A stretch of 64,000 nucleotides of DNA, taken from contig JASEVX010000099.1 of assembly GCA_031761405.1 (NCBI GenBank), positions 1 through 64,000 of the forward strand, given 5' to 3'. Position numbers and translations under genes: made by a program. This document shows positions 10,023-21,691 of this stretch, piece by piece; position 1 is the first letter of the stretch; each line of letters begins with the position of its first letter. The notes beneath the pieces were generated by a model. It saw only the letters and a program-made list of their open reading frames with translations, had not been told where the DNA came from and ran no database searches. This stretch comes from Serripes groenlandicus. Its lineage: Eukaryota > Mollusca > Bivalvia > Cardiida > Cardiidae.

Positions 10023-10282
10023 TTCCACGAGAAAACCTAAACATTATGGACTCTGCGTAAAGTATCGACCCAGATCTACCTAAGCATGCCGCGTAGGCTA
10101 ACCCGGACATAAATTGTTCACCTCCTGTGGATTTTCTGTTTCAGATATCATTACTCTATATCTCTATCCCCCTGAGACGGAATCTGTCGGATCGGATCAG
10201 CCTGCGCGGACTGCGACGGTTGATCTGGGTCGATACATTAACGCAGAGTCCATTATGTTGGTTTTCTCGTAAAGGGCTCATA
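10023..10282. mobile_element. Foldback (MITE-like) element
   Basis: The left arm CACGAGAAAACCTAAACATT...GGACTCTGCG...CGACCCAGATC (10027-10078) is the inverted complement of the right arm GATCTGGGTCGATACAT...CATTATGTTGGTTTTCTCGT (10224-10272). The central part carries CACCTCCTGTGGATTTTCTG. Single arms of the same family occur at 7995-8135 and 10790-10845. Confidence 0.8.
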
Positions 10283-10284
10283 TA

Positions 10285-10690
10285 CGAGATACACCGGTTA
10301 TAGCCCATGATGATGGATGTGTTAAAATAGATTCAGAAATATTTACATAGTTACATATCAACTCATTATGTATCGATATTATAAAACAACGAAACAGGAC
10401 CAAAACAGAACATAATACCATATAAGTGTTCTTCCTTCCTTTCAATATTTGTTTTTTGATGTTTAAATACCTCGGTAATAAAATCAACCAGTAGAGTTGT
10501 ATAAGTTTTTAAAACCACTTTCATTTATTACGTATCTCTCCGATCTTTTCATGGATTTTTCTGTAAAAGTGATAACCACTAATCAAAATACGTTGGTTCA
10601 TTTTCCCACGGTAAAATCTAAACAGCGCATTTGATTTACACCATTTAATTGCCGTGAACGCTAGATAAAAATTTACGTTAAACACATAGT
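10285..10690. other. No feature recognised
   Basis: No coding or repeat signature. A 69-codon minus-strand open frame lacks any support. Confidence 0.45.
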
Positions 10691-10694
10691 ACTG

Positions 10695-10785
10695 TTTCAG
10701 TTGTGCAGTGGCTAGAGCTCCTCTGGAGCAGGAGACCAGGGTTCGATTCTCGGTTAAGCCATGTCAAAGACTTTTAAAGAACAAT
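10695..10785 (+). mobile_element. SINE head fragment
   Basis: A tRNA-like head (TTGTGCAGTGGCTAGAGC, then GGAGACCAGGGTTCGATTCT) without the body. The B box GGTTCGATTCT is intact. It is followed by a foldback arm. Confidence 0.65.
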
Positions 10786-10789
10786 TAAG

Positions 10790-10845
10790 ACGTCCCGCGA
10801 GAAAACCAACATGATGGCCTCTGCGCTATGTATCGAGCGTCCGGT
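10790..10845. mobile_element. Single foldback arm
   Basis: GCGAGAAAACCAACATGATG and GCCTCTGCGC match the left arm of the 10.02-10.28 kb foldback element. Confidence 0.6.
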
Positions 10846-11034
10846 TCACAATTTATAAGTTCAAGTTTAATTATTCGGCATATAAAGTTACTTTGCATCG
10901 GCGCAAATATATTTATATGACTGTTTAACAAATGAACATATACACCTTATTCTATTTAAACTTTTAACTCCTGAGGATATGTAACATGTGTGCTAATTAA
11001 GTTTTCTAAAACAATACACACATTCTAATTTAAG

Positions 11035-11184
11035 ATGATGAATGAGCCTACATTTTGTGTTTTAGTTATTTTAATGACGATCTCGTGCATTTATGCGCAA
11101 AAATGCAGTCTTTGCACAGCTCGGATGAACGAAATACAGTTTCCTATTCCAAAAGCGATGAGCCTACGGGATTTTGAGATTTAT
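11035..11184 (+). CDS. Exon 1 of a small secreted protein, unknown function
   Basis: This is a 50-codon coding exon beginning at ATGATG (the first ATG is used). Residues 1-21 form a clear signal peptide, a hydrophobic stretch ending CIYA, with likely cleavage before QKCSLC. The mature part starts with two Cys (CSLC) and ends LRDFEIY. The exon stops exactly at a consensus donor, TAT|GTAAGT (11185), in phase 0. The next in-frame exon, with a consensus acceptor in the same phase, is 14846-15007. Joined, they give 103 residues. The 3.66-kb intron holds a large minisatellite. I do not recognise the family. No TATA box or other promoter element is evident upstream. Confidence 0.65.
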
Positions 11185-11435
11185 GTAAGTAATTTGCTGA
11201 TTTTAACTGTTTCGTTTTATGTATTGCACGTATCGTCTTTGTTCATTATAGTTTCACTATACTATTTATTATTCAAAACATGCCTCTGCATTTTTAACAA
11301 TTCCGAATAGTAGAAACAAAATTGATAAGCGTGCAACTGGTAAGGCTTTATATACATTGTTAAATACTATAAGTAAATATTGATTAAGAGCGCCTATGCA
11401 GATACACAGTGTGGTTAGAGTTTTTTTTTTTTCAT

Positions 11436-14212
11436 CAGTTCACTTATATCACAGTGATCAGTTCACTTATATTACGGCGATCATATCACTTTTATACTTA
11501 CATCACGGCGATCAGATCACTTATATCACGGCGATCATATCACTTTCATTACGGCGATCAGATCACTTATATACTTATATCACTGCGATCAGTTCATTTT
11601 TATACTTAAATCACGGCGACCAGATCACTTATATCACGGCGATCATATCACTTTCATCACGGCGATCAGATCACGTATATACATATATCACTGCGATCAG
11701 TTCACTTATATACGTATATCACGGAGATCAGATCACTTATATCGCGGCGATCATATCACTTTTATCACTGCGTTCAGATCACTTATAAACATATATCACG
11801 GCGATCATATCATTTATATCACTTTGATCAGTTCACTTATATACTTATATTACGGCAATAATTACACGTATATCACGCCACAAGATCACTCATATCACGG
11901 CGATTTATATCGCTGCGAACAGTTCACTTTTATACTTAAATCACGTCGATCAGGTCACTTATATCACGGCGATCATATATCACTTTCATCACGGCGATCA
12001 GATCACTTATATACTTATATCACGGCGATCAGTTCACTTATATCACGGCGATCATATCACTTATATCACTGCGATCAGTTCACTTATATACGTATATCAC
12101 GGAGATCAGATCACTTATATTACGGCGTTCAGATCACTTACATACTTATATCACGGCAATAATTACACTTATATCACGGCGAACAGGTCACTTATATCAC
12201 GGCGAACAGGTCACTTATATCACTGCGATCAGTTCACTTATATACTTATATCACGGCGATTATTACACGTATATCACGGCTATCAGATCACTCATATAAC
12301 GGCGATCATATCATATCACTTCTATACGTATATCACGGCGTTCAGATCACTTATATCACGGCGATCAGATCACTTATATCACGGCGATCAGATCACTTAT
12401 ATCGCGACGATCATATCACTTTCATCACGGCGGTCAGTTTACTTATATCACGGTGATCAGTTCGCTTATATCACGGCGATCAGATCACTTATATCATGGC
12501 GATCAAATCACTTTTATCACGGCGATCAGATCACTTATATACTTATATCACGGCGATCAGTTCACTTATATCACGGCGATCAGATCACTTATATACTTAT
12601 ATCACGGCGATCAGTTCACTTAAATACTTATATCACGGCGATCAGTTCACTTATATACTTATACCACGGCGATCAGTTCACTTACATCATGGCGATCAAA
12701 TCACTTATATCACGGTGATCAGATCACTTATACACTTATATCACGGCGATCAGTTCACTTATATCACGGCGATCAGATCACTTATATCGCCGCGATCAGT
12801 TCACTTATATACTTATATCACGACAATCAGATCATGGCGATCAGATCACTTATATACGTTCATCACGGCGTTCAGATCACTTATATCACGGCGATCAGAT
12901 CACTTATATCACGGCGATCTGATCACTTATATCACGGCGATCAAATCACTTATATCGCCGCGATCAGTTCACTAATATACTTATATCACGACAATCAGAT
13001 CATGGCGATCAGTTCACTTATATACTTATATTACGGCGATCAGTTCACTTATACTACGGCGATCAGATCACTTATTTCACGGCGATCATATCATTTATAT
13101 CACGGTGATCAGATCACTTATATACTTATATCACGGCGATCAGTTCACTTATATACTTATATCACGGCAATCACATCACGGCGATCAAATCACTTATATC
13201 ACGGTGATCAGATCACTTTTATACTTATATCACGGCGTTCAGTTCACGTATATCACGGCGATCAGATCACTTACATACTTATATAACGGCGACCAGTTCA
13301 CTTATATACTTATATCACGGCGATCAGTTCACTTATATCACGGCAATCAGATCACTTATATCACGGCGATCAGATCGCTTATATACTTATATCACGGCGA
13401 TCATTTTACTTATATACTTATATCACGGCAATCAGATCAAGGCGATCAGATGACTTATATCACGGCGATCAGTTCACTTATATACTTATATCACGGCGAT
13501 CAGTTCACTTATATCACGGCAATCAGATCACTTATATCACGGCGATCAGATCACTTATATCACGGCGATCAGATCGCTTATATACTTATATCACGGCGAT
13601 CATTTTACTTATATACTTATATCACGGCAATCAGATCAAGGCGATCAGATGACTTATATCACGGCGATCAGTTCACTTATATACTTATATCACGGCAATC
13701 AGATCACTTATATCACGGCGATCATTTCACTTATATACTTATATCACGACAATCAGATCACGGCGATCAGATCACTTATATCACGGCGATCAGTTCACTT
13801 ATATACTTATATCACGGCGATCAGTTCACTTATATACTTATATCACGGCAATCAGATCACTTATATCACGGCGATCAGCTCACTTATATACTTATATCAC
13901 GACAATCAGATCACGGCGATCTGTTCACTTATATCGCGTTGATCAGATCACTTATATCGCGGCGAACAGATCACTTATTTCACGCCGATCAGATGACTTA
14001 TTTCACGGCAATCAGAATATATATCACGGCGATCAGATGACTTATTTCACGGCCATCAGCTGACTTATATCACGGCCATCAGATGACTTATTTCACGGCG
14101 ATCAATTCACTTATATCGCTGCGATCAGATCACTTACATACTTATATCACTGTAATCAGATGACTTATATCACGGCGATTAGATCACTTGTATCATTGCG
14201 ATCAGGTCACTT
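11436..14212. repeat. Minisatellite of 23/31-bp units, about 2.8 kb, derived from SINE 3' domain
   Basis: The basic unit is CACTTATATCACGGCGATCAGAT (stated here as CACTTATATCACGGCG plus ATCAGAT, 23 bp). A 31-bp form has an extra ATACTTAT, and the two alternate irregularly. The complement GTGAACTGATCGCCGTGATA is nearly identical to the SINE 3' domain GTGAACTGGCCGCCGTGATA. The array fills most of intron 1 of the secreted-protein gene. Long open frames within it (up to 311 codons) are products of the repeat and not genes. Confidence 0.92.
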
Positions 14213-14214
14213 AA

Positions 14215-14562
14215 CATGTGGTTCTTGGTTTTCACTTGTTTTGCTAAAACACACAGTATTTTTCCCCACAGATAGTACAGATTTCGTTTTCACCTAATGA
14301 TAGAGCTATATGTCTTTGTTCCATGCAGGCAAAATCTAACCTCCTTACCCACCAGTTGTATGTTATTTATCATCATCTTTATATAGATGACCTTTAATTA
14401 AGGACAAATAACTACCCCAAGTAATCTACACAGTTCACAAACAAATTAACTTGCACATGTTCCCATGGAAGGCATCAACTGTAATTATATGTGTATGAGT
14501 AACATGGCATGACTGTCCTTTAAAATAGGCTTAAATCTAATTCCTGCTATGTTTTAAATGAC
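14215..14562. other. Intronic sequence, nothing recognised
   Basis: Single-copy-looking AT-rich DNA between the array and a SINE fragment. Confidence 0.5.
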
Positions 14563-14564
14563 TC

Positions 14565-14722
14565 CCAACTTGGCGCTCAGGGTTGACGGGATAACAGTTT
14601 GACTGATGCATTGGTGTCCGGATAAATTATATTTGTTGGGGTTTTAATCTACCAAGAAAACGCCTTACTTTTACTAAAATACTGTTAAAGCTGGCGTCAA
14701 TCACCATTCAAACAAGGATGTA
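14565..14722 (+). mobile_element. SINE 3' half
   Basis: CTTGGCGCTCAGGGTTGACG, GATGCATTGGTGTCCGGATA, CAAGAAAACGCC and AAAGCTGGCGTCAATCACCA are the second SINE subtype's body and tail. Its head is missing. It lies 123 bp before exon 2 and gives a second reading of the segment that nucleated the 22-bp array at 17.65 kb. Confidence 0.65.
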
Positions 14723-14845
14723 AGTTAAATCATGGCACCAACATGCTTACCCATGATCCCTGTTTTAACAATGCAGTGCTTGTCTTAAGAAACGTGCCTT
14801 CCTCAATGACCCTCCTACATGACCGTTGTTTCTGGTTTATTTCAG

Positions 14846-15007
14846 TATTCAATGAACGGGGCCCAGATGTCGGAGCTGTACCATGTATATCAAAACCCAA
14901 AACCTTACGAACCCTATTACAACTATAGAATTAACTATACATCGGTGAGCCCGAACGGAAATGTGCAAGAAACGATCAATGCCGATGAACTTGGATTAGT
15001 AGGGTAG
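14846..15007 (+). CDS. Exon 2 (terminal as read) of the small secreted protein
   Basis: The acceptor TTTATTTCAG|TATTCA precedes an in-frame exon continuing exon 1 in phase 0. Its product is rich in Tyr, Asn and Pro (YSMNGAQMSELYHVYQ, then PYEPYYNY and an N-glycosylation sequon NYT) and ends NADELGLVG before TAG at 15005-15007. Neither Cys nor a membrane segment is present in this exon. A weak donor GTAGGG at 14999 would skip the stop and could lead, still in phase 0, to the candidate exon at 22632. No AATAAA lies within the next 150 bp, so a further exon is possible. Function unknown. Confidence 0.6.
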   Translation, partial: YSMNGAQMSELYHVYQNPKPYEPYYNYRINYTSVSPNGNVQETINADELGLVG

Positions 15008-15104
15008 GACCAACATTTAACCCATAACCACATACAACACATAGCAGACGACTTCGAACACATATGCGCAGAAATATAAATATAATAATGCTAATAACGA
15101 AACG

Positions 15105-15190
15105 TTTCTTCTTTTACCAAAATGTTTTTCAAACTAAGCCTGCTGTAGTGGCGTCAGAAAGCGCCTTTATGTGAGAAATGCTTAAACTCG
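15105..15190. mobile_element. MITE arm remnant
   Basis: TTCTTCTTTTACCAAAATGT, TTTCAAACTAAGCCTGCTGT, GGCGTCAGAAA and TATGTGAGAAATGCTTAAA are one decayed arm of the TTAA-flanked family. Confidence 0.45.
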
Positions 15191-15565
15191 ACCTAATACT
15201 GTATTAGTGGAAAATGCTGCTTGTCGAAAAGTTTACGATTTCTGAAATTAACTTATTTAGCGCATGGAAACATATGCAAATAGTCGATGTTTTCAGCTGT
15301 TCAATGTTCATTGTATGCTATTAATCTATCGCATTAAAACATATCATGTTTTCAACAATATAATCTCATCTATTTTCAACCATTGTGACACAAATGAGAC
15401 TAAGATGCTCAATGATTAAGTTCAATCTAGGGCGAGTTTGCGATGTTCTCACTCATTCGCCGCGAGTACTGGTTGAGACTCCTGCAACGGACATCGATAA
15501 TCGGAACAATAAATATCGATTAAAGTTTCACGATGAAAAATAATTCAGTTTAAATCGCACTAATT
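15191..15565. other. No feature recognised
   Basis: No coding or repeat signature. Confidence 0.45.
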
Positions 15566-15567
15566 GT

Positions 15568-15790
15568 GTTTGTTTTGTTGGTGTTTTACGCCGTTATTTA
15601 GTTATATCACGGGGACAGTTCACTTATTCATGATCCCTAGACAAACCAGTACTAGGCTAAGCTATGTGCTTCAATCGGACTAATATAAATCTTTCTATAT
15701 GCTTTCTTAAGATATAACTCCACAGGTGGTCACAATGGTTGACAAAATTCAACGCGGGATTTAAACACAGGATCTGTTTATCTTTAAGTG
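15568..15790 (-). mobile_element. SINE, partial
   Basis: Reverse-oriented SINE 3' end (GTGTTTTACGCCGTTATTTA, TATATCACGGGGACAGTTCA) through GACAAACCAGTACTAGGCTA. The head side is degenerate (CCACAGGTGGTCACAATGG, GGGATTTAAACACAGG). Confidence 0.7.
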
Positions 15791-15809
15791 CTTGTTTTTA
15801 TTTATTGCT

Positions 15810-17130
15810 TTTATATGCCGTTTTCAACTTTATTTCAGTAAAGTCACGACAATAAAACGTTTCTTATGATTCCTGGGAAACCACACCAGTACTAGATTTG
15901 GAAGTTTGCCTTGTCTAAGGGAACTCCACCATCACCAGTACTTGACTAGGAAATGTGCGTTGGCTAAGGGCACTTCACCATGACCAGTACTAGACTAAGA
16001 AATGTGATTTGTCTAATGGCACCTCACCATGACCGCCGTAAGCGGGTAACGAACGATTACTAGACTAGGAAATGTGCCTTGTCTAAGGGCACTTCACCAT
16101 GACCAGTACTAGACTAAGAAATGTGCTTTGTCTAATGGCACCTCACCATGACCGCCGTAAGCGGGTAACGAACGATTACTAGACTAGGAAATGTGCATTG
16201 TCTAGGGGCACTCCGCCATGACCAGTACTAGACTAGGAAATGTGCATTGTCTAGGGGCACTTCACCATGACCAGTACTAGACTAGGAAGTGTGCCTTGTC
16301 TAAGGGCACTCCACCATGACCAGTACTAGACTAGGAAGTGTGCCTTGTCTAAGGGCACTCCATCATGACCAGTACTAGACTAGGAAGTGTGCCTTGTCTA
16401 AGGGCACTCCACCATGACCAGTACTAGACTAGGAAATGTGTCTTGTCTAAGGGCACTTCACCATGACCAGTACTAGACTAGGAAGTGTGCCTTGTCTAAG
16501 GGCACTCCACCATGACCAGTACTAGACTAGGAAGTGTGCCTTGTCTAAGGGCACTCCACCATGACCAGTACTAGACTAGGAAGTGTGCCTTGTCTAAGGG
16601 CACTCCACCATGACCAGTACTAGACTAGGAAGTGTGCCTTGTCTAAGGGCACTCCACCATGACCAGTACTAGACTAGGAAGTGTGCCTTGTCTAAGGGCA
16701 TTCCATCATGACCAGTACTAGACTAGGAAGTGTGCCTTGTCTAAGGGCACTCCACCATGACCAGTACTAGACTAGGAAATGTGTCTTGTCTAAGGGCACT
16801 TCACCATGACCAGTACTAGACTAGGAAGTGTGCCTTGTCTAAGGGCACTCCACCATGACCAGTACTAGACTAGGAAGTGTGCCTTGTCTAAGGGCACTCC
16901 ACTATGACCATTACTAGACTAGGAAGTGTGCCTTGTCTAAGGGCACTCCACAATGACCAGTACTATACTAGGAAATGTGCCTTGTCTAGGGGCACTCCAC
17001 CATGAACAGTACTAGAGTAAGAAATGTGCCTTGTCTAAGGGCACTCCACCATGACCAGTACTATACTAGGAAATGTGTCTTGTCTAAGAGCACTCCACCA
17101 TGACCGCCGTAAGCGGGTATTGAACCCCAG
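15810..17130 (-). mobile_element. SINE with a 49-bp internal segment amplified about 25-fold
   Basis: The outer parts are an ordinary reversed SINE. The 3' end TATATGCCGTTTTCAACTTT with TTTCTTATGATTCCTGGGAA lies at 15815-15880, and a head side ACCGCCGTAAGCGGGTATTG with AACCCC lies at 17103-17127. Between them a 49-bp unit (ACCAGTACTAGACTAGGAAG, TGTGCCTTGTCTAAGGGCAC, TCCACCATG) is repeated head to tail. Spacing is exactly 49 bp over most copies, for instance 16270 to 16319. Two early copies carry an extra ACCGCCGTAAGCGGGTAACG insert, so the head-proximal sequence was caught in the first rounds of duplication. Confidence 0.92.
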
Positions 17131-17452
17131 AATGAGTATCTGACTTCAATAAACGTATATATCTATATCGCTAGCATTCACGCAGAAACATCAGAATAAC
17201 CCTTACATGGAATGAGTGACTGTCGTCAATAAACGTATAGATCTCCATCGCTACTATTCACGCAGAAAAATCAGAGTAACCCTTACATGGAATGAGTGAC
17301 TGTCGGCAATAAACGTATAGATCTACATCGCTAGTATTCACGCAGAAAAATCAGAGTAACCCTTACATGGAATGAGTGACTGTCGGCAATAAACGTATAG
17401 ATCTGCATCGCTACTATTCACGCAGAAACATCAGAATAACCCTTACACACAT
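17131..17452. repeat. 80-bp tandem repeat, four copies
   Basis: AATGAGTGACTGTCGGCAAT, AAACGTATAGATCT, ATTCACGCAGAAA and ATCAGAGTAACCCTTACATG recur at 80-bp spacing (17211, 17291, 17371; a more diverged first copy at 17131). It adjoins the SINE array directly. Confidence 0.92.
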
Positions 17453-17654
17453 ACAACACATCGTCAGCAACCGAAGTCAAAAGTATTAGAAAAGTGCTGT
17501 TAAAGCTAGAATAATTATAGAAAAGGGACCTATGAACCCTTTTTCCTTTAGATACATTTTTTGCATGTGGAAAAGGGAACCGACGGTCAAAAAAAAATGT
17601 TCAGATTCCAAGAGAAGAACGAATCAGTTTACGGGGATACCATTATAACTAATG

Positions 17655-20600
17655 CATCGGTGTCTAGATAAATTACAATCGTAGTATTGGTAAATTACAC
17701 CCGTAGTATTGGTAACTTACACACGTAGTATTGGTAAATTGCACCCGTGGTATTGGTAAATTACACCCGTAGTATTGATGAATTACAATCGTAGTATTGG
17801 TAAATTACACCCGTAATATTGGTAACTTACACCCGTAGTATTGGTAACTTACACCCGTGGTATTGGTAACTTACACCCTTAGTATTGGTAACTTACACCC
17901 GTGGTATTGGTAAATTACATCCGTGGTATTGGTAAATTACACCACTGTTATTGGTAAATTACACCGCAGTATTGGTAAATTACACCCGTAGTATTGGTAA
18001 ATTACATCCGTGGTATTGGTAACTTACAACCGCAGTATTGGTAAATTACACCTGTGGTATTGGTTAATTACACCCGTGGTATTGGTAACTTATATCCGTG
18101 GTATTGGTAACTTACACCCGTGGTATTGGTAAATTACATCCGTGGTAATGGTAAATTACACTCGTAGTATTGGTAACTTACACCCGTGGTATTGGTAAAT
18201 TACATCCGTGGTATTGGTAAATTACACCACTGTTATTGGTAAATTATACCGCAGTATTGGTAAATTACACCCGTAGTATTGGTACATTATATCCGTGGTA
18301 TTGGTAACTTACACCCGAAGTATTGGTAAATTACACCCGTGGTATTGGTTAATTAGACCCGTGGTATTGGTAACTTACATCCGTGGTATTGGTAACTTAC
18401 ACCCGTAGTATTGGTAAATTACATCCGTGGTAATGGTAAATTACACTCGTAGTATTGGTAAATTACATCCGTGGTATTGGTAAATTACATCCGTGGTATT
18501 GGTAAATTACATCCGTAGTTTTGGTAAATTACATCCGAAGTATTGGTAAATTACATCCGTGGTATTGGTAAATTACACCCGTGGTATTGGTAACTTACAC
18601 CCGTGGTATTGGTTACTTACACCTGTAGTATTGATAAATTACAATCGTAGTATTGGTAAATTACACCCGTGGTATTGGAAAATAACATCCGTGGTATTGG
18701 TAAATTACACCACTGTTATTGGTAAATTACACCCGTAGTATTGGTAAATTACATCCGTGGTATTGGTAAATTACACCCGCAGTTTTGGTAAATTACATTC
18801 GTGGTATTGGTAACTTACACCCGCAGTATTGGTAAATTACATTCGTGGTATTGGTAACTTACACCCGCAGTATTGGTAAATTACACCCGCAGTATTGGTA
18901 AATTACATCCGTAGTATTGGTAAATTACATCCGAAGTATTGGTAAATTACATCCGTGGTATTGGTAAATTACACCCGTGGTATTGGTAACTTACACCCGT
19001 GGTATTGGTAACTTACACCTGTAGTATTGATAAATTACAATCGTAGTATTGGTAAATTACACCCGTGGTATTGGTAAATTACATCCGTGGTATTGGTAAA
19101 TTACACCACTGTTATTGGTAAATTACACCCGCAGTATTGGTAAATTACACCCGTAGTATTGGTAAATTCCATCCGTGGTATTGGTAACTTACACCCGCAG
19201 TATTGGTAAATTACATTCGTGGTATTGGTAACTTACACCCGCAGTATTGGTAAATTACACCCGCAGTATTGGTAAATTACACCCGTGGTTTTGGTAACTT
19301 ACAACCGCAGTATTGGTAAATTCCATCCGTGGTATTGGTAACTTACACCCGCAGTATTGGTAAATTCCATCCGTGGTATTGGTAACTTACACCCGCAGTA
19401 TTGGTAAATTACACCCGTGGTTTTGGTAACTTACAACCGCAGTATTGGTAAATTCCATCCGTGGTATTGGTAACTTACACCCGCAGTATTGGTAAATTAC
19501 ACCCGTGGTTTTGGTAACTTACAACCGCAGTATTGGTAAATTCCATCCGTGGTATTGGTAACTTACACCCGCAGTATTGGTAAATTCCATCCGTGGTATT
19601 GGTAACTTACACCCGCAGTATTGGTAAATTACACCACTGTTATTGGTAAATTACACCCGTAGTATTGGTAAATTACACCCGTGGTATTGGTAACTTACAA
19701 CCGCAGTATTGGTAAATTACACCCGTGGTTTTGGTAAATTACACCCGTGGTATTGGTACTACACCCGTAGTATTGGTAAATTACACCCGTAGTATTGGTA
19801 AATTACACCACTGTTATTGGTAAATAACACCCGTAGTATTGGTAAATTACATCCGTGGTATTGGTAAATTACATCCGTAGTATTGGTAAATTACATCCGA
19901 AGTATTGGTAAATTACATCCGTGGTATTGGTAAATTACACCCGTGGTATTGGTAACTTACACCCGTGGTATTGGTAACTTACACCTGTAGTATTGATAAA
20001 TTACAATCGTAGTATTGGTAAATTACACCCGTGGTATTGGTAAATTACATCCGTGGTATTGGTAAATTACACCACTGTTATTGGTAAATTACACCCGCAG
20101 TATTGGTAAATTACACCCGTAGTATTGGTAAATTCCATCCGTGGTATTGGTAACTTACACCCGCAGTATTGGTAAATTACATTCGTGGTATTGGTAACTT
20201 ACACCCGCAGTATTGGTAAATTACACCCGAAGTATTGGTAACTTACATCCGCAGTATTGGTAAATTACACTACTGTTATTGGTAAATTACACCCGTAGTA
20301 TTGGTAACTTACACCCGCAGTATTGGTAAATTACACCCGCAGTATTGGTAAATTACACCCGTGGTATGGGTAACTTAAACCCGCAGTATTGGTAAATTAC
20401 ACCCGTGGTATTGGTAACTTACACCCGCAGTATTGGTAAATTACACCCGTGGTATTGGTAAATTACACCCGCAGTATTGGTAAATTACACCACTGTTATT
20501 GGTAAATTACACCCGTAGTATTGATAAATTACACCCGTAGTATTGGTAAATTACACCCGTAGTATTGGTAAATTACACCCGCAGTATTGGTAAATTACAC

Positions 20601-20842
20601 CCGTGGTATGGGTAAATTACACCCGTAGTATTGATAAATTACACCCGTAGTATTGGTAAATTACACCCGTAGTATTGGTAAATTACACTCGTAGTATTGG
20701 TAAATTACACCCGTAATATTGGTAAATTACACTCGTAGTATTGGTAAATTACATCCGTGGTATTGGTAACTTACACCCGCAGTATTGGTAAATTACACCA
20801 CTGTTATTGGTAAATTACACCACTGTTATTGGTAAATTACAC
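17655..20842. repeat. 22-bp minisatellite, about 145 copies, derived from a SINE segment
   Basis: The unit is GTATTGGTAAATTACACCCG plus TG or TA. Variants are AACTTAC for AAATTAC, ATCCG for ACCCG, CGCAG for CGTGG, and an ACCACTGTT form. The left flank (GATACCATTATAACTAATGC, ATCGGTGTCTAGATAAATTA) aligns with the SINE at 14585-14630. The unit therefore corresponds to the SINE segment seen elsewhere as AGTACTGGGTAAATTACCCA. Groups of units recur as blocks, for example around 18.6-18.9 and 19.0-19.25 kb, which indicates duplication of multi-unit segments. It contains no spacers and no leader and is not a CRISPR array. Confidence 0.92.
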
Positions 20843-21200
20843 AGGAGACACAAGAATATAATTGAACTATTGTTTAATACGTCGTAAAACTCTATTAAAA
20901 CAAACACATAGTCTTGTATTTCAACCAATTATTCAACTATTTATTTTGCATGTAAACAAAATGTGGACTTTTGTTGATAATATCAGGTCTATTTTCTACA
21001 AGGTTTATTTGTTTTGAAATTATGAATTATAACATACGGTCCTGTTAACAAATATTAATACAAATGTAACGATTATAATTTAGCCCCGTCTAGCGAGTTT
21101 GGGACTTATTTATTCTCCGTAACGGGATCATAAAGGGTTAATTGCTATAACACTACCGGAGCTTCACTTTTAGCTTTAGTGTTCATAAGATGCATATAGG
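20843..21200. other. No feature recognised
   Basis: AT-rich sequence between two tandem arrays. No coding signal. Confidence 0.5.
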
Positions 21201-21204
21201 ACTG

Positions 21205-21567
21205 AATTGCATATACACTGGTATTGAAGGCTCTGGTGAGACTGTTCGGATGTACACTGGCATTAAAGGCTCTGGTGAGACTGTTCGGATGTACACTGGC
21301 ATTAAAGGCTCTGGTGAGACTGTTCGAATGTACACTGGCATTAAAGGCTCTAGTAAGACTATTCGGATATACACTGGCATTAAAGGCTTTGGTGAGATTG
21401 TTCGGATGTACACTGGCATTAAAGGCTCTGGTGAGACTGTTCGGATGTACACTGCCATTAAAGGCTCTGGTGAGACTGTTCGGATGTACACTGGCATTAA
21501 AGGCTCTAGTGAGACTATTCGGATGTACACTGACATTAAAGGCTCTGGTGAGACTGTTTGGATGTAC
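21205..21567. repeat. 39-bp tandem repeat, about nine copies
   Basis: GTGAGACTGTTCGGATGTAC plus ACTGGCATTAAAGGCTCTG repeats at 39-bp spacing. As 39 is a multiple of three, two frames on the plus strand and one on the minus strand stay open with a 13-residue period (for example YTGIKGSGETVRM). There is no start context, splice site or domain to support a protein. A single diverged unit (CAGTGAAGGCTCTGATTAGA) lies at 22.01-22.06 kb and may mark the parent sequence. Confidence 0.9.
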
Positions 21568-21691
21568 AGGCTCGCCTTTGTCTTCATTGTCCGCAGTTGC
21601 GATACGTGAAGTTGTACTAAATTAATAAGTTGCGATAAGTGGAATTGAAGTAAATTAATAAGGACTACAGTTCTTTTTTCTTTGTTTCGCC

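Noticed and set aside
13105..14040. 311-codon open frame with repeated YLYHGDQFTY-like text
   Set aside because: It consists entirely of the 23/31-bp minisatellite and shifts frame with unit type; no evidence of a gene.
17655..20842. Regular short repeats resembling a CRISPR array
   Set aside because: Units follow each other without spacers, the DNA is eukaryotic and no cas genes are present; it is a minisatellite.
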